A DNA stretch of 5,795 nt, from the NCBI GenBank assembly GCA_030526455.1, contig JAUNCU010000179.1:1-5795 (forward strand), read 5' to 3'. Source of the stretch: Bacteroidales bacterium. Its GTDB lineage: Bacteria > Bacteroidota > Bacteroidia > Bacteroidales > Muribaculaceae. Both the position numbers and the translations under genes were made by a program. Every line of letters starts with the position of its first letter. Within the stretch, counting starts at the first letter, position 1. The notes below the pieces were generated by a model. It was not told the DNA's origin. It was given only the letters and a program-made list of their open reading frames with translations, and searched no databases. This document shows, piece after piece, positions 1-5,717 of this stretch.

Positions 1-455
1 CCACGATTCTTCGCATGGCACAGGCTGTTTATAATGGCGACCTCACCGGTGCGCTGCAGCAGTTGCGTTCCTACATCGCCACTATCCCCTATGATATTAT
101 CTCAAAGAAAGAATGGATGGCGAAGAAGAACTACGAAGGCTTCTACAAGATGCTGATGTACATCATATTCTCCCTGCTCAACAGCAAGGTGGATACCGAA
201 GTGAAAAGCATCCTCGGCCGCGCCGATGTGGTGATCCAAACCAAAACCCACGTATTCGTGCTGGAACTCAAGGTGGACGACAGCGTGGATAACGCCCTCT
301 CCCAAATCGATGACAAGGGCTACGCCATCCCTTACGAGGCCGATGGCCGCGAGGTGGTGAAATGCGGCGTAAGCATCTGTTCCGAAGCCCGAAACATCAC
401 CCACTGGCGCATCACCGACGCCCAGGGCAACACTCTCAACGAAGAAAAATTCTAA
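1..455 (+). CDS. AAA-ATPase-like / PD-(D/E)XK (DUF1703) protein, C-terminal part only (5' end off window)
   Basis: This is the 3' end of a gene that starts before the window. The frame is open to the left edge (codons from position 3 read T-I-L-R before the internal ATG at 15), and those residues align with an internal part of the complete paralogue downstream, so the ATG at 15 is not the start. What remains is the C-terminal PD-(D/E)XK nuclease-like domain (PF08011/DUF1703 type): GRAD, then VFVLELKV, giving the D...ExK signature of the superfamily. The AAA-ATPase half would lie off window. From position 15 to the stop it aligns without gaps to 1644-2084 of the next gene; the last roughly 90 residues differ at only three positions. 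It ends 12 nt before the paralogue. Cellular role is unknown; nuclease activity is inferred from the motif only. Confidence 0.85.
   Translation, partial: TILRMAQAVYNGDLTGALQQLRSYIATIPYDIISKKEWMAKKNYEGFYKMLMYIIFSLLNSKVDTEVKSILGRADVVIQTKTHVFVLELKVDDSVDNALSQIDDKGYAIPYEADGREVVKCGVSICSEARNITHWRITDAQGNTLNEEKF
171..455 (+). repeat. Tandem-paralogue repeat, copy 1 (nuclease-domain segment)
   Basis: This segment aligns without gaps to 1800-2084, at an offset of 1629 nt. I count about 22 mismatches in 285 nt (about 92% identity), of which only three codons change the amino acid. Similarity drops sharply upstream (15-170, about 63% identity) and stops at the stop codon. Confidence 0.9.
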
Positions 456-467
456 ACACAAGCGACT

Positions 468-2084
468 ATGAGCAGATTCAGATACCCCGTTGACACCGAC
501 CAGTTTGCTGAAATTCGTCAGCAAGGGAAAGTATATGTTGACAAGACTGGGCTAATGTATGATATCATTAGCAAATATAAATACGTGTTCCTGGCGAGGC
601 CCCGCCGCTTCGGAAAGTCGCTGCTGTGCAACACCCTGAAGGCTTATTTCCAGGGACAAAAGGAGTTGTTTGAGGGACTGAAGGTGGCTGCATTGGAAAC
701 GGAGTGGAAGAAATACCCCGTGCTTCATTTCGACATGAGCGAGATGCGCAATTGTACTTCTATCAAAGATATGCGTGATGTGCTCTCGGCTATGCTTGAA
801 AAATATGAAACGGCTTATGGCACCCAAAAACGCATTGATGATTTTGGCACTCGTTTCAGTCAACTCATCCACCATGTGAATGAAACAACAGGAACCCAGG
901 TTGTCGTCATTATCGATGAATACGACACCCCGTTGATGCGTAATCTCTACAATAAAGAATTGCTTGAAGAATTACGCACCTTGCTCCGTGGCTTCTACCA
1001 GACGGTGAAACTCGATGGCGCTTACCTTCGTTTCGTATTCATCACGGGCATCACTAAATTTTCGCAGGTCAGCATCTTCTCTGAATTGAACAATTTGATG
1101 CAAATCTCGATGGAAGATGCGTATTCTGGCATTTGTGGTATTACTCAGCGAGAACTCGACACCGTGCTGCGACCATGCGTGGAAGAATATGCTGAGGCAT
1201 TGAAAATTACCACCGAAGAGGCCTACGCCTTGCTGAAAAAGAACTACGATGGCTATCACTTCTCACCCAACAGCGAAGATGTGTATGCACCTTTCAGCCT
1301 ACTGCGGGCCCTGAACGGAAAGAACGCCAACCACTACTGGTTCGAGTCGGGCACGATGACCGCGCTCATTGAGCACCTGAAACACTACCCCATCATCAAT
1401 GCGCTGAAATATGATGGCGTGCGTGTGAGGAACGCCGAGTTTGACATATCGTGCGAGGATGCGCCCACACCCATCCCACTGCTCTACCAGAGTGGCTACC
1501 TCACCATCGACACCTACAATCCGCTGCAGAAATCCTACATCCTGCACTTCCCCAACCTTGAAGTGCGCGAGGGGATGCTCAACGGTTTGATGCCGCTGGT
1601 GCTGAAACGCTCCACGAGCGACAACAGTGCCCTGCTCTTCAAGATGACCGACGCGCTCTTTGAAGGCGAACTCTCGGGTGCTCTCGTAGCACTGCGAGCC
1701 TACATCGCCAAGATTCCTTACGACATTATCACCCGCAAGGACTGGGACGAAAGCGAAAGCCGCGAAGGATTCTACAAAATGCTCTTCTACATGGTGTTCT
1801 CCCTGCTCAACAGCATCGTCGATACTGAGGTAAAAAGCATCCTAGGCCGCGCCGATGTGTTGATCCAGACCAAAACCCACGTATTCGTACTGGAACTCAA
1901 GGTGGATGACAGCGTGGATAACGCCCTCGCTCAAATTGACGACAAGGGCTACGCCATCCCCTACGAAGCCGATGGCCGCGAGGTGGTGAAATGCGGCGTA
2001 AGCATCTGTTCTGAGGCTAGAAACATCACCCACTGGCGCATCACCGACGCCCAGGGCAACACCCTCAACGAAGAAAAATTCTAA
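468..2084 (+). CDS. AAA-ATPase-like protein with C-terminal PD-(D/E)XK nuclease-like domain (PF09820 + PF08011)
   Basis: A complete 538-residue protein, a usual length for this two-domain family. The N-terminal AAA-ATPase-like domain begins RYPVDTDQFAEIR and YVDKTGLM, then the Walker A variant ARPRRFGKS (residues 43-51), Walker B VVVIIDEYDTPL (145-156, D150/E151) and the family motif FITGITKFS (191-199). The C-terminal domain carries GRAD (D463) and E476-L-K478, the D...ExK metal-binding pattern of PD-(D/E)XK enzymes. No signal peptide or membrane segment is seen, so it should be cytoplasmic. The ATG at 468 gives the expected family N-terminus; no Shine-Dalgarno is visible, as is usual in Bacteroidales. 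Families like this are present in many copies per genome in Bacteroidales; their function is not established. Odd points: it is the second of a tandem pair, its nuclease domain is far closer to its neighbour than the preceding segment is, and GC by hand count is about 38-47% in sampled 60-nt blocks before 1140 but 55-58% in sampled blocks between 1261 and 1680. Confidence 0.93.
   Translation: MSRFRYPVDTDQFAEIRQQGKVYVDKTGLMYDIISKYKYVFLARPRRFGKSLLCNTLKAYFQGQKELFEGLKVAALETEWKKYPVLHFDMSEMRNCTSIKDMRDVLSAMLEKYETAYGTQKRIDDFGTRFSQLIHHVNETTGTQVVVIIDEYDTPLMRNLYNKELLEELRTLLRGFYQTVKLDGAYLRFVFITGITKFSQVSIFSELNNLMQISMEDAYSGICGITQRELDTVLRPCVEEYAEALKITTEEAYALLKKNYDGYHFSPNSEDVYAPFSLLRALNGKNANHYWFESGTMTALIEHLKHYPIINALKYDGVRVRNAEFDISCEDAPTPIPLLYQSGYLTIDTYNPLQKSYILHFPNLEVREGMLNGLMPLVLKRSTSDNSALLFKMTDALFEGELSGALVALRAYIAKIPYDIITRKDWDESESREGFYKMLFYMVFSLLNSIVDTEVKSILGRADVLIQTKTHVFVLELKVDDSVDNALAQIDDKGYAIPYEADGREVVKCGVSICSEARNITHWRITDAQGNTLNEEKF
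1800..2084 (+). repeat. Tandem-paralogue repeat, copy 2 (nuclease-domain segment)
   Basis: This is the partner of 171-455. Several long identical runs occur, the longest around 1969-2011. Sequences after the two stop codons (456-467 and 2085-2095) are unrelated, so the repeat unit ends at the coding boundary. Confidence 0.9.
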
Positions 2085-2095
2085 ATTGCTGAGAT

Positions 2096-2389
2096 ATGAC
2101 CAAAGTTTATGTGATGGCTTCTTGCCCCGATTGTTTCCAGGTGAAAGTGCAGTTGGCTGGCAATCCTGCCTATCAACTGATTGACATAGGCGAACACGTG
2201 AGAAACCTCAAGGAATTCTTGCGCTTGCGCGATTCCTCGCCCGCCTTTGCCGGTGTGAAGGCGAGTGGCTCCATTGGCATCCCCTGCTTTGTGATGGAGG
2301 ATGGCAGCGTGAAATTTTCTATGAGCGATGTGGTGATTGACGACGTGCCCGACGGCGCCGCTTGTAGCCTCGACGGTAAAGGTTGCTAA
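2096..2389 (+). CDS. Glutaredoxin-like thiol-redox protein (CPDC active site)
   Basis: A small 97-residue thioredoxin-fold protein. It opens with a beta strand, TKVYVMAS, running into the redox motif C10-P-D-C13. It later has G-I-P63-C64-F-V, which fits the cis-proline loop that sits opposite the active site in glutaredoxins. This pattern and size resemble the glutaredoxin-related family COG4545; the assignment is from memory of motifs. The expected activity is thiol-disulfide exchange in the cytoplasm, partner unknown. Extra cysteines at 64, 90 and 97 (the last residue) are uncommon for a glutaredoxin and might bind metal or form a second disulfide. The ATG at 2096 is 11 nt after the previous stop, and the next gene follows within 18 nt, so co-transcription is likely. 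Confidence 0.8.
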   Translation: MTKVYVMASCPDCFQVKVQLAGNPAYQLIDIGEHVRNLKEFLRLRDSSPAFAGVKASGSIGIPCFVMEDGSVKFSMSDVVIDDVPDGAACSLDGKGC

Positions 2390-2407
2390 CAACGCAAAAT
2401 TCATCTC

Positions 2408-2506
2408 ATGGTACAGCAAACAGAATTCTCCCTTCCCGCTAAAAGCCGAGGCTGCCATCTTGTGACGCGCGAATGCCTCAGCCACTGCCTCAAACTGGCA
2501 TGCTGA
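2408..2506 (+). pseudogene. Out-of-frame N-terminal fragment of the YjbQ gene
   Basis: The ATG at 2408 opens a 32-codon frame beginning M-V-Q-Q-T-E-F and continuing [14 protein letters not shown], which matches the conserved N-terminus of the YjbQ/UPF0047 family (compare A-K-S-R-G-F-H-L-V-T-D-E in E. coli YjbQ). This frame runs to a TGA at 2504-2506, while the rest of the family sequence continues in a different frame from about 2473. The fragment is therefore the missing first part of the gene annotated at 2473-2808, separated by a frameshift. It is not expected to be functional on its own. Confidence 0.75.
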
Positions 2507-2808
2507 ATCTCTTCGTGAAGCACACTTCCTGTGCGCTCTCCATCAATGAGAACGCCGATCCCGATGTGCGCACCGATATGGAACAAATCCTCAACCATCT
2601 CGTGAAGGAGCGCGCGCCGTATTACGACCACGTGATGGAGGGCGACGACGATATGCCCGCCCACGCCAAGAGTTCGCTCTTCGGGGTGAGCCTTACGATA
2701 CCCATCACCGACGGCCGCCTGAATTTGGGCACGTGGCAGGGTATATACTTATGTGAATTTCGAAATTACGGCGGCTCGCGACGCATCGTGGCCACCATCT
2801 ACGGATAG
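2473..2808 (+). CDS. yjbQ: YjbQ / UPF0047 family protein, N-terminally truncated by an apparent frameshift
   Basis: Residues 1-111 carry all the family's hallmark blocks in order: LFVKHTS followed by [13 protein letters not shown], then [14 protein letters not shown], then [17 protein letters not shown] and a [10 protein letters not shown] end. YjbQ proteins are small single-domain proteins of about 135-140 residues; some are described as secondary thiamine-phosphate synthases (TIGR00149), though the physiological role is unclear. Here the in-frame ATG at 2473 leaves about 25 residues missing, and these are found in another frame starting at 2408. If the intact ancestor is meant, the gene spans 2408-2808. 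The truncated form would lack the first beta strand of the fold, so activity is doubtful unless the shift is a sequencing error or is bypassed. It ends 2 nt before the stop of the convergent sugar kinase gene. Confidence 0.85.
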   Translation: MPQPLPQTGMLNLFVKHTSCALSINENADPDVRTDMEQILNHLVKERAPYYDHVMEGDDDMPAHAKSSLFGVSLTIPITDGRLNLGTWQGIYLCEFRNYGGSRRIVATIYG

Positions 2809-2810
2809 CA

Positions 2811-3716
2811 TCACTCTGCAGTGAGGGCTGCAGGGAGTAGGGGCATGGCGCCGTGCTGTGAGCACACGTAGGCCGATACTTCCACCGCTACGCGATGGGC
2901 TTCGCTCACGCTCTTGCCTTGCAGCAACGAGGCGCAGAAGGCCCCTGTGAAGGAGTCGCCAGCGCCCACGGTGTCGGCAACCGTCACTTTCGGTGTAGGC
3001 AGAAGCGATGCGCCATCAGCCCAAAACACCATCGACCCATTCACGCCACAAGTGAGCACCACAATCTCGATGCCGTAGCGGTTCATCAGCGCTCGGCAAG
3101 GCTGTTCTGCGTCGCCGATGCTAAATGGCGCAGCCGGCGTGGTGCCCAAATCGAGCATGCGAGCCACAATTTCTATTTCTTCATCGTTGATTTTCAGTAT
3201 AGTGCAAGCGTGGAGCGATTGTTCTATCACCTCGCGGCTATACCACTGCTGGCGCAGGTTGATGTCAAATACCTTCATGCTTCCAGCGGGCATCGTGGCC
3301 AGAAAGCGGTGGATGCTCTCTCGCGACACCTCGCCTCGCTGCGCCAGCGTGCCGAAGCAGGCGCACTGTGTGTGGCGGGCGATGCGCGCCATCTCCTCGC
3401 TGAAGGGAATGTTGTCGTAGGCCACGCCCTCGCAAATGTCGTAGGCGGGGATGCCTTGTGTGTCGAGCGTCACCTGCACGGTGCCGGTGGGGTAGGACAC
3501 AGTCTCCAGATGGTATTCAAGCCGCTTTGCATCCAGCAGCCGCTTCACTTCCTCGCCCAGTGCATCGCGCCCGATGGCCGAAACGGCCACGCCATGCAGC
3601 CCGAACTGCGATGCATGAAAGGCGAAATTGGCGGGAGCGCCGCCCAGTTGCCTGCCGCTGGGCAAGCAGTCGAAGAGCACTTCGCCCAGCCCTACGATAT
3701 ATTTCTCTGCGTTCAT
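2811..3716 (-). CDS. PfkB-family carbohydrate kinase (fructokinase-like)
   Basis: A 301-residue cytoplasmic sugar kinase of the ribokinase/PfkB superfamily, the usual length. The N-terminus GLGEVLFDCLP supplies the substrate-binding aspartate (D16); GGAPANF (25-31) is the first PfkB signature; FDINLRQ (150-156) and K-I-N-D-E-E (175-180) are typical of fructokinase-like members; LTCGVNGS (221-228) lines the nucleotide site; and DTVGAGDSFTGAF (248-260) is the second signature, with catalytic base D254. It should transfer phosphate from ATP to a sugar, probably fructose, but sugar choice cannot be fixed from motifs. Its ATG overlaps the stop of the upstream U32 gene as TAATG, which suggests translational coupling. 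No sugar transporter or glycosidase is adjacent to name the substrate. It is convergent with yjbQ. Confidence 0.93.
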   Translation of the reverse strand: MNAEKYIVGLGEVLFDCLPSGRQLGGAPANFAFHASQFGLHGVAVSAIGRDALGEEVKRLLDAKRLEYHLETVSYPTGTVQVTLDTQGIPAYDICEGVAYDNIPFSEEMARIARHTQCACFGTLAQRGEVSRESIHRFLATMPAGSMKVFDINLRQQWYSREVIEQSLHACTILKINDEEIEIVARMLDLGTTPAAPFSIGDAEQPCRALMNRYGIEIVVLTCGVNGSMVFWADGASLLPTPKVTVADTVGAGDSFTGAFCASLLQGKSVSEAHRVAVEVSAYVCSQHGAMPLLPAALTAE

Positions 3717-4969
3717 TACTGCTTGTTGGGGTCAACGGTTCGCCAAATGAAGAGTTTGTCGCTGGGGCGAATCTTGGTGTCGGTCTTGATGGAGAAACGC
3801 TGTCCTTTCTTGGTCATTTCCACGGGTTTGAGGTCGTAGCGAATCTCTTCCACCGTCATGGGTACTGCGCCAGTGGTGGGGCCGGTGATGATGATTTCGT
3901 CGCCCACGTGCAGTTCGCCCGCCTCCATCTGGAATTCGGCCACGCCCAGTTTCGAGAAATAGCGGATGCCCTTGGCGGCATACACCTTCACGCGAGTGGC
4001 GCTCGAGCCGTATTTCGACGTCCATTCGCCCAGGCGCTGGCCCAGGTAGTAGCCGTCCCAGAAGCCGCGATTGAACACCTTCGCCAGGCGTTCGTTCCAG
4101 TCTTCGATCTTCTCTTCGCTGTAAGTGCCGTCGATGATGGCGCCGATGGCTTCGTTGTAGCATTCCACCACGGTGCGCACATATTCGGGACCGCGGGCGC
4201 GACCTTCAATCTTGAACACACGCACGCCCGCATCCACCATCTTGTTGAGGAAGTGGATGGTTTTCAGGTCCTTCGGGCTCATGATGTATTTGTTTTCGAT
4301 GGCCAGTTCGTCGCCGGTGTCGCGGTCGGTCACCACATAGGAGCGGCGGCATATCTGTCGGCAGGCGCCGCGGTTGGCGCTGGCGCCGGTTTCGTGCAGA
4401 CTCATGTAGCACTTTCCGCTCACGGCCATGCAGAGGGCGCCGTGGCAAAACATCTCGATGCGCACCTGCTCGCCATGCGGGCCGCGCACGTCGTTTTTCA
4501 CGATAGCCTCATGCACCGCCTTCACCTGGTCCATATTCAGTTCGCGCGCCAGCACCTGCACATCGGCCCACTGGGCGTAGTAGCGCATGGCTTCGCTGTT
4601 GCTCACGTTCACCTGTGTGGAGATGTGCACTTCCACGTCGATGGAGCGGGCATAGGTGATGGTGGCCATGTCGCTGGCGATGATGGCCGAGATTTTCGCC
4701 TCCTTGGCGGCGTCGACGATGCTGTGCATGTAGTCGATGTCTTCCTCGTAGATGATGGTGTTCACGGTGAGGTAACTCTTCATGCCGTGCTCGTGGCACC
4801 ACTGGGCTATGGTGTGCAGGTCGTCGAGCGAGAAATTCACGCTCGAGCGGCTGCGCATATTCAGGTTTTCGATGCCAAAGTAGATGGCGTCGGCACCGCC
4901 TTGCCATGCGGCGGTGAGCGATTCCCACGACCCCACTGGGGCCATAATTTCAAAGTCGCTTCTTTGCAT
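3716..4969 (-). CDS. U32-family protein (peptidase U32 / TrhP-RlhA-like)
   Basis: A 417-residue protein of the U32 family (PF01136). It begins with the TIM-barrel-type start IMAPVGSWESLTAAWQGGAD (residues 8-27). It has the family signature E172-M-F-C-H-G-A-L-C180-M-A-V-S-G-K-C187, followed by C203 and C207, four cysteines placed where characterised members bind a [4Fe-4S] cluster. YIMSPKDLKTI (228-238) and VFKIEGRARGPEYV (251-264) match the part found in TrhP (YegQ). A beta-rich C-terminal domain (about 325-410) follows. Members once called peptidases are now known as oxygen-independent hydroxylation factors for tRNA U34 (TrhP), 23S rRNA (RlhA) or ubiquinone (UbiU/V). A role in RNA hydroxylation is the likeliest here, but the exact target is uncertain. 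Its start is 6 nt after the dockerin gene stop. Confidence 0.92.
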   Translation of the reverse strand: MQRSDFEIMAPVGSWESLTAAWQGGADAIYFGIENLNMRSRSSVNFSLDDLHTIAQWCHEHGMKSYLTVNTIIYEEDIDYMHSIVDAAKEAKISAIIASDMATITYARSIDVEVHISTQVNVSNSEAMRYYAQWADVQVLARELNMDQVKAVHEAIVKNDVRGPHGEQVRIEMFCHGALCMAVSGKCYMSLHETGASANRGACRQICRRSYVVTDRDTGDELAIENKYIMSPKDLKTIHFLNKMVDAGVRVFKIEGRARGPEYVRTVVECYNEAIGAIIDGTYSEEKIEDWNERLAKVFNRGFWDGYYLGQRLGEWTSKYGSSATRVKVYAAKGIRYFSKLGVAEFQMEAGELHVGDEIIITGPTTGAVPMTVEEIRYDLKPVEMTKKGQRFSIKTDTKIRPSDKLFIWRTVDPNKQ

Positions 4970-4975
4970 ATTCGT

Positions 4976-5626
4976 TTATTGGTTGAGAATTTTATTGATG
5001 ATAGCGGTCACGTCGCTCACGTTCACTTCCTTGTCGCCGTTCACGTCGGCCAGCAGCGGGTCGGTTTCGGCGGTGCCGAGAATCATGTTGATCACGGCAG
5101 TCACGTCGCTCACGTTGCTCAAGCCGTCGCCGTTCACGTCCACGGTGCCGGGTGCCAGGAATCGCACCGTGATGTTGCACGTGCCTTTCCAGTCGGCCGA
5201 TGGCATGTAGAAGTAGGCCACGGAGAGGAATCCGTAGGTGCTGCTCGACACTGCCACGCTGTAGCGGTGCGACGCGTCCACGCCCAGGAAGTAGCGGTAG
5301 CCATCCTTGTCCACCTCGGCCATGTCTTTCTTCGAGGTGCTCCAGTCGGTGAGGCGCGCTATTGCCCATCCGTGGGGCTGCAGGGCAATTTCGTCGGGAA
5401 TGTTGTTGATATCCTCCTGCACGGGTTTGCCGGTGGCGGCGTCGACCACGCGCAGCACGATGTCGCACTGCTCGCCTCCAGGCGTATAGGTGAACTTAAA
5501 TAACCCCGCGCCTTGGCCCGAGCGGTCGATGATGGTGGCATCGCTCTTCACGGCGAGCCCCGTGACCGAAGCCTGCGCCACAAAACATGAAATCAGCGCC
5601 ACGATGGCAAGAAAAGTGAATCGCAT
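4976..5626 (-). CDS. Secreted protein with C-terminal type I dockerin
   Basis: A 216-residue exported protein. Residues 1-19 form a signal sequence (MR, then a hydrophobic core, with AQA|S as a plausible signal peptidase I site); L11-I-S-C14 also fits a lipobox, so a lipoprotein is possible. Residues 20-160 are beta-rich with two cysteines (C54, C150) and match no domain I recognise. Residues 163-215 hold two EF-hand-like dockerin repeats. Each has a calcium loop with D at positions 1, 5 and 12 and N at 3 (D163/N165/D167/D174 and D194/N196/D198/D205), followed by a helix V-T-A-V/I-I-N-x-I-L. Dockerins bind cohesin modules to attach proteins to a scaffold; no cohesin lies in this window, and the role of such domains in Bacteroidales is poorly known. 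First gene of the minus-strand block; the ATG is chosen by the signal sequence. Confidence 0.85.
   Translation of the reverse strand: MRFTFLAIVALISCFVAQASVTGLAVKSDATIIDRSGQGAGLFKFTYTPGGEQCDIVLRVVDAATGKPVQEDINNIPDEIALQPHGWAIARLTDWSTSKKDMAEVDKDGYRYFLGVDASHRYSVAVSSSTYGFLSVAYFYMPSADWKGTCNITVRFLAPGTVDVNGDGLSNVSDVTAVINMILGTAETDPLLADVNGDKEVNVSDVTAIINKILNQ
4982..5140 (-). repeat. Two dockerin repeats (93-nt period)
   Basis: The segments 5075-5140 and 4982-5047 encode the two calcium-binding repeats, spaced 31 codons apart. Both start DVNGD and share V-S-D-V-T-A; loop positions 10 and 11, which set partner choice in classical dockerins, are Val-Ser in both copies. The second loop has Lys (199) where the first has Gly (168). 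Confidence 0.85.
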
Positions 5627-5674
5627 AATAGTGACTTAATTAGTGATGAAATAATCTTGACGGCTATGGCGGCC

Positions 5675-5691
5675 GCATCGGCTACCGATGC
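5675..5691 (-). promoter_or_regulatory. Short perfect hairpin in the operon leader
   Basis: GCATCGG and CCGATGC form a perfect 7-bp stem with a 3-nt loop (CTA on the plus strand, TAG on the minus). It lies between the candidate promoter and the first start codon, so it would be in the 5' leader RNA. No run of U follows on the minus strand, so it is not an intrinsic terminator. A regulatory or RNA-stabilising role is only inferred. Confidence 0.3.
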
Positions 5692-5709
5692 TCGCTCATA
5701 TCCAAAGTG

Positions 5710-5717
5710 CAAAATTA
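5710..5717 (-). promoter_or_regulatory. Candidate Bacteroidales -7 promoter element for the dockerin-U32-kinase operon
   Basis: Read on the minus strand, this is TAATTTTG, an exact fit to the TAnnTTTG -7 element used by the primary Bacteroidetes sigma factor. It would start transcription near 5700-5705 and leave a leader of about 75 nt before the ATG at 5626. I see no good TTG at the matching -33 position (about 5736-5742), so the call rests on one box. Confidence 0.45.

Noticed and set aside
15..455. The ATG at 15 as the start of a short stand-alone nuclease-domain protein
   Set aside because: The frame is open upstream to the window edge, and both the preceding codons and the Met align with internal residues of the full-length paralogue.
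468..2084. The tandem ATPase/nuclease genes as a transposon or insertion sequence
   Set aside because: I found no terminal inverted repeats, target-site duplications or transposase motifs; repeat similarity stops exactly at the stop codons.
2816..2833. Two CTGCAG hexamers with a 6-nt loop at the convergent junction, as a possible terminator
   Set aside because: CTGCAG is self-complementary, so pairing is partly trivial; there is no T-run on either side, and the site lies inside the kinase coding sequence.
2895..3839. A 314-codon open frame on the plus strand, antisense to the sugar kinase
   Set aside because: It crosses the end of the kinase into the U32 gene, shows no recognisable domain, and is explained by codon bias in the opposing genes.
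3458..5503. A 681-codon open frame on the plus strand, antisense to the kinase, U32 and dockerin genes
   Set aside because: It is a shadow of GC-rich coding on the other strand. Its product is a low-complexity mix heavy in His, Val, Ala and Gly with no motif, while the minus-strand frames carry clear family signatures across the whole span.
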